Of a stretch of DNA of 64,000 bases, positions 45,577 to 54,377 are shown one piece after another. Position 1 is the stretch's first letter, and the number at the start of each line of letters is the position of its first letter. The stretch is taken from the NCBI GenBank assembly GCA_013215295.1, contig JABSOZ010000014.1, forward strand, positions 92,827-156,826. The letters are read 5' to 3'. The notes under the pieces were generated by a model. The model ran no database searches and was not told the DNA's origin. It worked only from the letters and a program-made list of their open reading frames with translations. Source of the DNA: Colwellia sp. (GTDB taxonomy: Bacteria > Pseudomonadota > Gammaproteobacteria > Enterobacterales > Alteromonadaceae). A program made the position numbers and the translations under genes.

Positions 45577-45584
45577 CAAAAAAA

Positions 45585-45683
45585 CTATAAGGCGTTCAAA
45601 CGGACAAATAACAGCTGGCTGTTGTTCGTACCTCACACATTATAGCCAGCTATTATTTACCGCTTAATATGGGCGTTAAATAG
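45585..45683 (+). repeat. attC site 4
   Basis: 5' arm CTATAAGGCGTTC, inner arms GCTGGCTG / TAGCCAGC, end GGGCG/TTAAATAG. Related to site 6 more than to sites 1, 2 and 5. Confidence 0.82.
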
Positions 45684-45706
45684 CTTAATCTAGCAGTAGA
45701 GGTAAC

Positions 45707-46114
45707 ATGTCTAGTATTATAACAATAACAAGGAAGGTTCTCTTTGGGGATTGTGATCCTGAAGGGATTGTATACACACCTAGATTTTCATATTTTGCAG
45801 TAGAAGCTGTACATGAAGCACTTAATGTTTGGTTAAAGGGGCCTGGATTAAGAACCTTAATGGGCTTTAATATTTTGCCTCCGGCAAGAGCTTTTTCTTT
45901 AGAATTTTTGTGCCCAGTTACGTGGGATGATGAACTTTCTATACAAGTAACAGTAGATTCAATTGGTGAACACTCATTTTCATTTTTAATTAAGGGATTT
46001 ATTGCAAAAGATATATTGGCATTTAAAGCCAACCTAACACATGTTTGCATATCACCAGATACAAAAAAAGTTGTAAGGGTACCTGACAAATTGAGAGAGT
46101 TATTACAAAACTAG
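45707..46114 (+). CDS. Cassette protein 5: 4HBT acyl-CoA thioesterase-like
   Basis: A 135-residue hotdog-fold protein with FGDCDPEGIVYTPRFSYF near the N-terminus, which matches the YbgC/4-hydroxybenzoyl-CoA thioesterase motif with its catalytic aspartate. Such enzymes hydrolyse acyl-CoA thioesters. Start at 45707; its 32-base leader after the cross-over point has no clear promoter. Confidence 0.85.
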   Translation: MSSIITITRKVLFGDCDPEGIVYTPRFSYFAVEAVHEALNVWLKGPGLRTLMGFNILPPARAFSLEFLCPVTWDDELSIQVTVDSIGEHSFSFLIKGFIAKDILAFKANLTHVCISPDTKKVVRVPDKLRELLQN

Positions 46115-46126
46115 TTATTTAGTACA

Positions 46127-46230
46127 GCTACTTAACAGCCATTCAAGCAGGACTTTTAACAGTTGGTTAGGTTCCGCTTCGCTACACATTTTAACCAACA
46201 ATTAAAAGCCTCTTAATGGGACGTTAGCCA
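46127..46230 (+). repeat. attC site 5
   Basis: 5' arm GCTACTTAAC pairs with GTTAAATAGC at the start of its cassette. Inner arms GTTGGTTA / TTAACCAAC. Ends GGGACG/TTAGCC. Confidence 0.9.
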
Positions 46231-46252
46231 TCTTAAATAGCTCGGTATAAAT

Positions 46253-46285
46253 TTGACTGTACATAAATACAGTTGCACGTATAAT
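46253..46285 (+). promoter_or_regulatory. Promoter-like region with LexA box inside cassette 6
   Basis: CTGTACATAAATACAG (46257-46272) matches CTGT-N8-ACAG with an AT-rich centre. It overlaps a TTGACT hexamer (46253) and is followed by TATAAT (46280); the 21-base gap between them is longer than usual. Such a 16-mer core is expected about once by chance in this window, so its position is the main support. Confidence 0.55.
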
Positions 46286-46322
46286 TCCCTGCAAGATTAT
46301 TCAACTAATTCATAGGGAAATT

Positions 46323-46808
46323 ATGCAAACAGATTTAGAACCAAATGCACCAAAAGACTTTGACTTTATAATTGGTAATTGGACAGTAAATCATCGAAGA
46401 TTGAAAGATATACTCAATGGCAGTAATGAATGGACTGAATTCAAGGGTAAATCATCTACAATAAAGACCCTTGGTGGCTTTGGTAATTTAGAGGATGTAT
46501 ATCTTGAATTTCCAGATGCATCATTTAGAGCCGTTGCACTTCGTTCTTTTAACAAAGAAACCAATTCTTGGTCAATTTGGTGGTTGGATGGTCGATTCCC
46601 TGACGCATTAGATGTTCCAGTTGTGGGTAGCTTTAGTGAAGGAGTCGGATTGTTTTATGCCGACGATGTACTTAATGGAGTAAGAGTAAAAGTTAGGTTT
46701 ATGTGGGTTTCATTAGACCCGGCCAAACCTCGATGGGAGCAGGCTTTTTCAAAAGATAATGGTAAAACTTGGGAAACCAATTGGACAATGGAATTTTCAC
46801 AAAGCTAA
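46323..46808 (+). CDS. Cassette protein 6: DUF1579-like protein
   Basis: A 161-residue protein that looks like a single lipocalin-like barrel: FDFIIGNWTVNHRRLKD, LRSFNKETNSWSIWWLDGR, VRFMWVSL and WEQAFSKDNGKTWETNWTM. This pattern is known from DUF1579-like proteins of unknown function. Unlike the other cassettes it has a ~99-base leader with its own promoter-like region and a LexA-box match. Last cassette of the array. Confidence 0.75.
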   Translation: MQTDLEPNAPKDFDFIIGNWTVNHRRLKDILNGSNEWTEFKGKSSTIKTLGGFGNLEDVYLEFPDASFRAVALRSFNKETNSWSIWWLDGRFPDALDVPVVGSFSEGVGLFYADDVLNGVRVKVRFMWVSLDPAKPRWEQAFSKDNGKTWETNWTMEFSQS

Positions 46809-46823
46809 CAATGTGCAAGACGT

Positions 46824-46899
46824 TGCTAACAATACGTTCAAACGGACAAAAAACAGTTGGCTGTTTCACTCCGTTCACATTATAGCCAACTATTTTTTG
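46824..46899 (+). repeat. attC site 6, truncated at its 3' end
   Basis: 5' arm TGCTAAC, then ACGTTCAAACGGAC as in site 4, inner arms GTTGGCTG / TAGCCAAC. The expected GGGCGTT end is missing, so the array ends here in a broken site. Confidence 0.75.
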
Positions 46900-47153
46900 A
46901 CCAACAATATACTCATACGAAAATTTAAAATGAAATTAACTGAGTAGTATAAGCGATCAAACGCATGGGGATATTTTCCGCTGGCAATATTTGCTATTTA
47001 TCTACCATAAAAAGCTAAAATGCATAACCGTTATTGAGTGTTAACATATAGCGCATATGCGCATTTCTCGCGTCAATAAGCAACAATGTTCTTTTAGTGG
47101 TCATTCGGTGGCTAGCTGTTTTCAATTAATGCAAATATGGTAACTAAACCCAA

Positions 47154-47858
47154 ATGAGTCCAATGAATAAAATATTAATAGTTGAAGATGACGACCATAT
47201 TCGAGAAATGGTGCTTTATATCCTGCAAAAAGAGAATTATTCAGTGTCAGGTGTTGGCAGTGCCGAAGCTGCATTGTCACACTGCAATCAAAAAAGACCT
47301 GATTTAATTTTGCTTGATATCGAACTGCCCGGCATAAATGGTTATCAATTTTGTGAACGATTGCTAGAAGTTCATCGCAAAAATATGCCATTGATCATTA
47401 TGTTAACCGATCAAATAGATGTCAGTGACATTGAAAAAGGCCTAGCAAGTTATGCAGATGACTACATTGCTAAACCATTTAACCCTCGTCTTTTGGTCGC
47501 GCGGATAAAAGCAAACTTGCGACGGCTGTCGGGGGTGTCTGACCTCGTATCAAGAGAAGGGGTTTCACACTTTGGTGTTGTTATTGATGTGTCTTCTCGT
47601 CAAGTGACTCTAAACGGGGAACTGATACCGCTGCAGAAAATGGAATTTGATATTCTGTTTCTCTTAATGTCCTCGCCCAATCGTGTTTTTTCACGAGATG
47701 CACTTATTTCTCAGAGTAAAGGCGACAACTACTACATCTCCGATCGCGCTATTGATAATCAAATCTATAAATTGCGTAAAAAACTAGGTGAGGCAGGAAA
47801 ACACCTAGAGACAGTATCGGGAGTCGGCTACCGTTTCTCCGACTCATCAAACCTTTAA
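47154..47858 (+). CDS. OmpR-family response regulator
   Basis: A 234-residue protein: receiver domain with VEDDDHIREM, phospho-acceptor aspartate in LLDIELPG (~54) and lysine in YIAKPFNPR, then a winged helix with DRAIDNQIYKLRKKLGEAGK and GVGYRF. ATGs at 47154 and 47163 are both possible. It converges on a hybrid kinase gene 16 bases away, which may be its partner. Confidence 0.9.
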   Translation: MSPMNKILIVEDDDHIREMVLYILQKENYSVSGVGSAEAALSHCNQKRPDLILLDIELPGINGYQFCERLLEVHRKNMPLIIMLTDQIDVSDIEKGLASYADDYIAKPFNPRLLVARIKANLRRLSGVSDLVSREGVSHFGVVIDVSSRQVTLNGELIPLQKMEFDILFLLMSSPNRVFSRDALISQSKGDNYYISDRAIDNQIYKLRKKLGEAGKHLETVSGVGYRFSDSSNL

Positions 47859-47874
47859 GTGACTTAACGTGTTC

Positions 47875-49605
47875 CTATTCAACAAATGCATCAAAGATAG
47901 CGGCCTGTAACTCGCTAAATGCGATGGGTTTGGATATAACATTGTTAACAACCGCTAAGCTTCGTCCGAGCTCAACGTGCTCTGGGGTTCCAGTAATAAT
48001 AATGACCGGTTTATTGGCAGTTATGGCTTGCACTTTTTCGGCAAACTGTACGCCGGTCATCTGCGGCATATTCAAATCTGATATCACCAAATCAAACTTT
48101 TCAGGGGCATTACTGAACGTATTGAGTGCTTCGTTACAGTCGCTAAAAGCGCTTACTTGATAGCCAAATCCCGATAACTTTCTTTTTACCAAAGCCAGCA
48201 CCGACTTATCATCATCGAGCAAGAGTATGCGATTATTTTTTGTGAGTGTCGTCACTTTTAATGTTTGTTGCATGGTGGATTCAGCCTTAGGCAACCAGAT
48301 ATTAAAACAGCTTCCTTGATTCAAATCACTGGTGACATTAATGTGTCCCAAATAGCCTTCAACGATTCGATAACATAAAGATAACCCCAGACCCGTACCA
48401 CCTTGTTGTTTTCGAGTGGTAAAATAAGGTTCAAAAATGTGTTCCTGTTGTTGCTTGCTCATGCCACAACCATCGTCTTTTATCGTTAGAGAATAACCCT
48501 CACGCTCACCATAAATTTTCTCGTCAATATCTATGCTCAATTGACCTTTTTTTTGGGACATTGCTTGTAAGGCATTAGTACAGAGGTTCAATAATACTTG
48601 ATAAATTTTGGTTGGATCGGCAAATATTTCATAGCGCTTGTGTTGATTGAACTGTATTGATACTTGGATATTGTCTGGAATGCTAGGTGCTATTGAAAGT
48701 AACAATTCATTGACTTCGTCTTTGAGGTCAACTAATTCTTCTTGATCAGTGGATGGTTGTTGGCCACCAATGGCTCTAATTTGTTGAGTGAGTCGCTTAG
48801 CTCGATAAGACGAATCTAACACCCGCTCTAAGGCAAAGTGAATATCTTCTTGTTTTTGTTCTGATTTCGCCAATTCCGCATAACCGATAATTGAAGTGAG
48901 TATGTTATTAAAGTCATGGCCAATACCACTGGCTAAGGTGCCCACCGCTTCTAGTTTTCGTTTTTGATATAACTGTTTTTCTAGCTCTCTTTGCTGTTGC
49001 AGCAAAGCCACACCTCGACGAAAAACCGCCAGTAAAGTTAATAACAGTAAAAGCAATACATAGGCGTAGGCATCAGCATTTTGATAACTGCTGTCAGTTT
49101 CTATTACAGAGCCACTCATTTGATTAACTAATGCTTTAACGGGTTTCATGCTTTCTGTGCGCAAATAATCGAGGCCAATTATTTCTAGCAGAATGAGCGC
49201 AATGATAAATTGTACTCGGCGAATATTAGCGAAGTCAAAAGGCTGTTTAACATCGACGGTGATTAACATTCGTCTAAAAGTACCGAGAATCGTTAAAAAT
49301 AACAGCGTAGTGAGCAGTGACAAGCCTGCACGAGTTAACCAATGGGTTTCTAAATAAATGTCTAAACCAGGTACGGTTAATTCAATAGCAAGCCCAGACA
49401 CGTGGGTCGATAGTGTTGAATTAGGCATGCCGCCAAGACTGAATAGCACAGATTGGCCCATAGGCCACCAATTTAAAAAGTCTAACCCCCAGAGCATCAC
49501 ACCGAAAAAGTTAACCGATTTAACTAAGACAACGGTGGCAATAAGGTAAAAAATAGCAGTCAGCACGTAGCGTATTTTAAAGCCAGAAAGTTTGATTAAT
49601 GTCAT
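47875..49605 (-). CDS. Hybrid sensor histidine kinase with C-terminal receiver
   Basis: A 576-residue protein with three or four N-terminal membrane segments, HisKA (GIGHDFNNILTSIIGY, H ~227), HATPase (NLCTNALQAM, DDGCGMS, GGTGLGLSL) and a C-terminal receiver (LLLDDDKS, aspartate in VISDLNMPQ ~508, lysine in ISKPIAF). No N-terminal sensing domain is recognised. The GHDFNN form places it with NtrB-like/hybrid kinases rather than EnvZ-like ones. Confidence 0.9.
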   Translation of the reverse strand: MTLIKLSGFKIRYVLTAIFYLIATVVLVKSVNFFGVMLWGLDFLNWWPMGQSVLFSLGGMPNSTLSTHVSGLAIELTVPGLDIYLETHWLTRAGLSLLTTLLFLTILGTFRRMLITVDVKQPFDFANIRRVQFIIALILLEIIGLDYLRTESMKPVKALVNQMSGSVIETDSSYQNADAYAYVLLLLLLTLLAVFRRGVALLQQQRELEKQLYQKRKLEAVGTLASGIGHDFNNILTSIIGYAELAKSEQKQEDIHFALERVLDSSYRAKRLTQQIRAIGGQQPSTDQEELVDLKDEVNELLLSIAPSIPDNIQVSIQFNQHKRYEIFADPTKIYQVLLNLCTNALQAMSQKKGQLSIDIDEKIYGEREGYSLTIKDDGCGMSKQQQEHIFEPYFTTRKQQGGTGLGLSLCYRIVEGYLGHINVTSDLNQGSCFNIWLPKAESTMQQTLKVTTLTKNNRILLLDDDKSVLALVKRKLSGFGYQVSAFSDCNEALNTFSNAPEKFDLVISDLNMPQMTGVQFAEKVQAITANKPVIIITGTPEHVELGRSLAVVNNVISKPIAFSELQAAIFDAFVE

Positions 49606-49880
49606 TTAATTGCCTTGAGGGTTTTTAGCAGGCAAGCATACTCCAATTTTAAGTGAAAAAAAAATGACAATTAGAAAATAATAAGGTGAACAACGATTGG
49701 CATACTATCAATACCTTCTGACCACCACAGCAAATACGTAGCCAAGCTAAGTTAGGGTTAATAGTCGAGGTCAAAAGGGGTAATAAGAAGTGTGAACTTC
49801 AAATAAGTAATGTCTTTTCTGATAAATATTAGTAGTAAAACGACACAAGAAATAAATGAGTTTGAGGAATAAATCATATT

Positions 49881-50978
49881 ATGCAAACAATAAAACCTAC
49901 ATCATGTTTAACAAAATATATCCGTACGAGTGTTATTGCACTAGCCGTCAGTTTCACTTTTACTGGAATGAGCAATGCGGATCAATACACCCGTCAACAA
50001 GCAGATAAGTCGATCACTGCTAAGCAGAAACAGGGCATTATCAATCAACTAATAACAAAAATGAATCAAAGCTATATTTTTCCGGACAAAGCTAAAGCAT
50101 TTGAACGTTTGGTGCGAGAGAAAGAAACAAATGGTGATTACCACAATATCATCAGTTCACAAAAGCTCGAAAAGATCTTAAACGAACAATTAAGCTCTGT
50201 GACAAACGATGGCCATTTGGTGTTGTCATACAGTGAACATGAAGTGCCAACCCCATCTAATGATCTTGAACAGACTAAGCTGGAACAAAATGCAGAATTG
50301 AAGATGATGCGTTCGCTTAATTGGGGCATTGAAAAGATTGAACGTTTTTCATTTAATATTGGTTATCTTGAGTTATCTATGTTTGCCGATTCTGAGCATG
50401 CAGCTGAAACTATAGCCGCCGCAATGACGATGGTTTCCAATACCGAAGCATTAATTATTGATTTAAGATTTTCCCGTGGTGGGGATCCGGATACAGTGGC
50501 CTTATTAGCGAGTTACTTCTTAGATAAACGTACTCATTTAAGTAATATGTTGGACCGCGAGGGAAATGTTAGTGAACAGATGTGGTCATCAAATTCTGTT
50601 AGAGGTAAACGCTACGGACAGCAGAGAGATCTTTATATACTTACCAGCCAAGATACCTATTCTGCCGCAGAAGATTTCGCATATACACTGAAGCATCTTA
50701 AGAGAGCAACAATTATTGGCGCAACAACAGGTGGTGGGGCACATCCGGGTGATTTCATACGCTTATCACCACATTTTGAAGTTTTCATTCCAAGTGAGCG
50801 TTCACTCAATCCAATCACTAAAACGAATTGGGAAGGCAAAGGTGTTATCCCTGATATTCGTGTGCTAAGCGAAAATGCTCTTAATACAGCACAGGTGGTG
50901 ATATTGAATAAATTGAAAGGCAGTGAACAAGACCCACGTCGAGTTGAACGTATAAAAGCTCGCATCGCAAAACTTTAA
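49881..50978 (+). CDS. S41 family (tail-specific) protease, exported
   Basis: A 365-residue protein with signal peptide (ends MSNAD), a helical N-terminal part (TAKQKQGIINQLITKMNQSYIFPDKAKA) and the S41 catalytic core: IIDLRFSRGGDPDTV, TSQDTYSAAEDFAY (catalytic serine ~260) and GATTGGGAHPGDF. No PDZ domain is visible, as in IRBP/tricorn-type S41 members. It probably degrades peptides in the periplasm. A CPBP protease gene follows. Confidence 0.88.
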   Translation: MQTIKPTSCLTKYIRTSVIALAVSFTFTGMSNADQYTRQQADKSITAKQKQGIINQLITKMNQSYIFPDKAKAFERLVREKETNGDYHNIISSQKLEKILNEQLSSVTNDGHLVLSYSEHEVPTPSNDLEQTKLEQNAELKMMRSLNWGIEKIERFSFNIGYLELSMFADSEHAAETIAAAMTMVSNTEALIIDLRFSRGGDPDTVALLASYFLDKRTHLSNMLDREGNVSEQMWSSNSVRGKRYGQQRDLYILTSQDTYSAAEDFAYTLKHLKRATIIGATTGGGAHPGDFIRLSPHFEVFIPSERSLNPITKTNWEGKGVIPDIRVLSENALNTAQVVILNKLKGSEQDPRRVERIKARIAKL

Positions 50979-51091
50979 GGTATTAGTACTAAGTTTACAT
51001 CTTTGTGCTACGTCTCTTCAAATAACAGTGAGCGGTTAACCTTAACCTTTAACATTTAATCAAAATCATAATAGTTTTCGAGGAAATTCTA

Positions 51092-52036
51092 ATGAAAAAT
51101 ATTTTTTATAACGATGATAGAAAAATACGTAATGGCTGGTGGATAGCACTTTTTGTTGGTCTGATTATGCTTACCCAACCGATTTACAAGCCTATTAAGC
51201 AAGGGCTCGGCGGATTAGGATTTACCGATACATGGCTAGAGCCCGTTTCTTTTTTACTGATTTTATTGGTGACCTGGATTTGTGTTTTCATACGTAAAGA
51301 AACCTTAGCAGACGTAGGTTTTGGGATAAACATGCGTTGGTTCAAAGCATTAGTTATCGGGACTTTAGTTGGCATAGCTATGTTACTTGTTACTGCTGGC
51401 ATTATTTGGATGATAGGTGGTGTGACATTTGAATTAGATGCACAACGAAGCTTACAGGGACTTAGCTATGGGCTTTATTTGTTTTTAATAGGTGCTTTAA
51501 TGGAGGAAATTCTCCATCGTGGTTTTATATTTCAACGATTGATTGATGGTCTTGGACTTTGGTGGGCGCAAATTCTAATGGCCTCTCTGTTTGCACTTGG
51601 TCATTGGGGAAATCCAGGTATGGACGGTATCACTCAAATATTTGCCAGTGTAGATATATTTTTGATCTCCTTAATTTTTGGACTCGCTTATATAAAAACA
51701 CGTAGTCTTGCGCTGCCTATTGGCTTGCATCTCGGCTGGAATTGGGCGCAAGGTGATATTTTAGGCTTTAGTGTCAGTGGTTTTGAAAAGACCGGTTGGT
51801 TAAAGCCTATTTTTCATGGCAAGGAGCAATGGCTAACTGGCGGAGACTTTGGCCCTGAAGCCAGTATTTTTTCAATTATCGTTAGTATGGTTGTGTTGTT
51901 TATTTTAGTTCGGTGGAAAGGCAATGGAGTAAACAACCAAAATTCTAAATCTTTTAAAGAATATGACATATTATCGGAGAAAAACGAAAAGAGGGGTGTT
52001 GAACTTCAAGCTAAGCAAAGTGAGCTTCATACTTAA
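51092..52036 (+). CDS. CPBP family intramembrane glutamic endopeptidase
   Basis: A 314-residue protein with seven or eight membrane helices and the CPBP motifs EEILHRGFIFQRL (EExxxR, ~137), FALGHWGN and HLGWNWAQ. Members cleave prenylated or other membrane proteins; in bacteria roles include bacteriocin immunity. AGGAAATTCT precedes the ATG. Confidence 0.9.
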   Translation: MKNIFYNDDRKIRNGWWIALFVGLIMLTQPIYKPIKQGLGGLGFTDTWLEPVSFLLILLVTWICVFIRKETLADVGFGINMRWFKALVIGTLVGIAMLLVTAGIIWMIGGVTFELDAQRSLQGLSYGLYLFLIGALMEEILHRGFIFQRLIDGLGLWWAQILMASLFALGHWGNPGMDGITQIFASVDIFLISLIFGLAYIKTRSLALPIGLHLGWNWAQGDILGFSVSGFEKTGWLKPIFHGKEQWLTGGDFGPEASIFSIIVSMVVLFILVRWKGNGVNNQNSKSFKEYDILSEKNEKRGVELQAKQSELHT

Positions 52037-52129
52037 GTAATGCTTTCATCGTTTATAGTCTGTGTAATAGCACTTTTTATTTTTTAGTGATAACTAAGTG
52101 ACATTGCAAAACGCAAAAGCATTAGACCG

Positions 52130-52435
52130 ATGTTTGACAGGAAAGACTGGCATATTATGCGCCTGTCAGCATCGACTAAGGGCAGCTTTGTTTTTGACCA
52201 AAAGACTAGAGATAGCAATGATGTTCTTCGTTACTCACGATTAATCAAGGGCAAACATAAAGAACCGAAGCCACTTAGAAAAGCAATAAACACTGGAAAA
52301 TGGACCGTCCCTCCTTTTATCGCGCCAGACTATAGTTAGCTGATTTTGGATGCACAGATTGTTGAGACACTTAAAGCGCAATTGTTTCAAGTGGATATTC
52401 CATCGGCCAGGCTAATCCCATTATACTGCCCCTAA
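52130..52435 (+). pseudogene. Possible gene remnant with internal stop
   Basis: The frame reads MFDRKDWHIMRLSASTKG to APDYS, meets TAG at 52337, and then continues in the same frame as LILDAQIVETLKAQLFQ to ARLIPLYCP before the next stop. Protein-like text on both sides of one stop suggests a small gene with a nonsense change. I do not recognise the family; it could also be two unrelated frames. Confidence 0.35.
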
Positions 52436-52757
52436 TTCTTATCTGACAGTAGTGTTAATAAGGTAGCGTTATCAATTGAACATTCACCGATCGTTATGGT
52501 GGCTTTGTTCACATGCAGCCTAAATAACTCAATGTGGTTGTTCAGCTATGTCCGCTGAAGATCAAAACATACAAAAATTTTCAGTAACAAATTTTCAATT
52601 GCTAACGTTTTAAGTGAAGCAGGACTTGCCTATTTACAGCTTTGGTATAATGTTAAACGGAAAATCGCTAAGTTTCGGGTTCTGAAACTTTCGGTTTTAA
52701 CCATCAACACGGAAATGAACATATGAATTTACGTGTGTTACTTCAAAAGGAAATAAT
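52436..52757. other. Intergenic region with one hairpin
   Basis: No gene seen. A perfect 7-bp inverted repeat AAGTTTC / GAAACTT lies at 52670-52690. Confidence 0.4.
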
Positions 52758-53060
52758 ATGTTTATAGTGGCAAATCGCATCCCAGTAGCGCAAGAATGGC
52801 AAGATGAGTTTGAAAATCGTTTTCGAAAACGTGCTGGAGAAATAGATAAGCAACCAGGCTTTGCATCCATGCAAATATTAAAACCAATAAGTGAAGATGT
52901 CCCCTATGTTGTGCTTACTAGTTGGCAAGATGAAAGCGCTTTTAATGAATGGATTAAAAGTGATGATTTTAAACTGGCGCATCAAAACCCTTTACCAAGA
53001 GAAGCTTTTACAGGTAAACCTGTGATGGAAAAGCACCATGTAGTCATTTCTACTAAATAA
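52758..53060 (+). CDS. Antibiotic biosynthesis monooxygenase (ABM) domain protein
   Basis: A 100-residue dimeric alpha/beta barrel protein (FIVANRIPVAQEWQDEFENRF, PGFASMQILKP, VLTSWQDESAFNEW). Close in form to HmoB/IsdG-type haem or quinol monooxygenases. Substrate unknown. AAAAGGAAAT precedes the ATG. A small unknown gene follows 23 bases later on the same strand. Confidence 0.85.
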   Translation: MFIVANRIPVAQEWQDEFENRFRKRAGEIDKQPGFASMQILKPISEDVPYVVLTSWQDESAFNEWIKSDDFKLAHQNPLPREAFTGKPVMEKHHVVISTK

Positions 53061-53083
53061 AAATCGCGGGAAAATAATTGATT

Positions 53084-53290
53084 ATGAATAAAGATTTCAT
53101 CCTCCAACGAATATGTATTTTTTCAGGGAAAGAAATAGATCCTAACTCTGAAGAACAAGTGATCAATATATTGAGAAATAAATTTAATATTCATTTACCG
53201 CAGAGGCGAACTTTGGACGAGTCACTTAGCTCTTCAGGCAGTGTACATGAAATTGTTAATTTAATTTTACGTTATCGCACCGAAAGTTAA
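53084..53290 (+). CDS. Small protein of unknown function (68 aa)
   Basis: The product is charged (NKDFILQRICIFSGKEIDPNS, ends LILRYRTES) and probably helical. TTG at 53078 has better spacing from GGGA than the ATG at 53084. Likely cotranscribed with the ABM gene. No family recognised. Confidence 0.55.
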   Translation: MNKDFILQRICIFSGKEIDPNSEEQVINILRNKFNIHLPQRRTLDESLSSSGSVHEIVNLILRYRTES

Positions 53291-53304
53291 TCATAACGGA
53301 AACT

Positions 53305-53335
53305 CGTTAAATTTCACATTCCGAAACATTTAACG
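53305..53335 (+). terminator. Hairpin after small gene
   Basis: CGTTAAAT / ATTTAACG, perfect 8-bp arms, 15 bases after the stop codon. Confidence 0.45.
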
Positions 53336-53445
53336 AACAGCACAAAATTAAAAAATGCACGCTTATAGTGAGTATTTTTTTCGTTTGGTGCTATTGGATT
53401 AGTCTGTATTCTATCTTAATTATAAAAGTAGTTATAATAATAAAA

Positions 53446-54201
53446 ATGAATTTAATCGAAGAATATAAAAAACAACAAACATGGCGAAATTGGGAAAATT
53501 ACCTAGATGTAATACCGCTTAAAAATACGGATACAGTTTTAGATTTAGGCTGTTCAGTTGGAAACGTATCACATCTACTCGCCAATAAAGTATCTCATGT
53601 CACTGGGGTTGATCTTAATCCTGATTTTATTCAATTTTGTGATGAAAACAAATCATCTAATGAACAATATATTTGTTCAAACTTTTTAGATTTAGACTTC
53701 AGTAAATTCCCCTGTTTAAATGGGTTGTGGGGAAGTTTTTCTCTGTCATATTTAGCTGACCCAAAGACATATTTAGACAAGATTTATATGAAAATGGATA
53801 AAGGTAGCTGGATTGCACTGCTAGATGTTTCATGCTTTATTTCTGGCAATATGAATAAACAGAGTAAGTTTTACGAAAAAGTTAAAAATTTTGAATTAGA
53901 GTCGCATAAGTCTGGAGTATATGACTTTAACTTTGGAGCCAAACTCAAACCACTACTTAATCAATCGGGATTTAAAGTGATTCATTGTGATGAAAGTGTT
54001 CATGATGTTGAACTGAACTTTAACGGCCGTGCTAAAAAAGAAGTGCTTGCAGTTTGGCGAGCTAGACTAAGCAGATTAGTCAATCTTAAACGACTTCTAG
54101 AAAGTGAATACTTTGAATTTGAACGAGAGTTTTTAGAATATATTAACTCTGACTCTCACGAACAACGCGATAGCCTACAATTTGTGGTTGCGATAAAGTG
54201 A
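53446..54201 (+). CDS. Class I SAM-dependent methyltransferase
   Basis: I start at 53446 (MNLIEEYKKQQTW); the longer open frame from 53368 adds only a hydrophobic run with no ribosome-binding site. The ~251-residue protein has motif I VLDLGCSVGNVSHLL and the acidic post-I GVDLNPDFI. Substrate unknown. It follows the ABM region on the same strand. Confidence 0.82.
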   Translation: MNLIEEYKKQQTWRNWENYLDVIPLKNTDTVLDLGCSVGNVSHLLANKVSHVTGVDLNPDFIQFCDENKSSNEQYICSNFLDLDFSKFPCLNGLWGSFSLSYLADPKTYLDKIYMKMDKGSWIALLDVSCFISGNMNKQSKFYEKVKNFELESHKSGVYDFNFGAKLKPLLNQSGFKVIHCDESVHDVELNFNGRAKKEVLAVWRARLSRLVNLKRLLESEYFEFEREFLEYINSDSHEQRDSLQFVVAIK

Positions 54202-54377
54202 TTTACTGTGCAATTTAATTACTGTTATTGGCACAACATTAGTGTTGAATGTGCTGCTACTCATGATCGCTATGGTGGACAAACTAGGGGTATTAACGTC
54301 TAAATTACGACGGCAGTGTGGCTAATTGCTGCCATTGGGCGTCCATCACAGTAATAATCCTTTGGTTTATTCTAAAC

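Noticed and set aside
43516..46900. Regularly spaced ~100-base repeats as a CRISPR array
   Set aside because: Spacers are whole genes, repeats are long imperfect palindromes with varying centres, and no cas gene is present. attC sites explain them.
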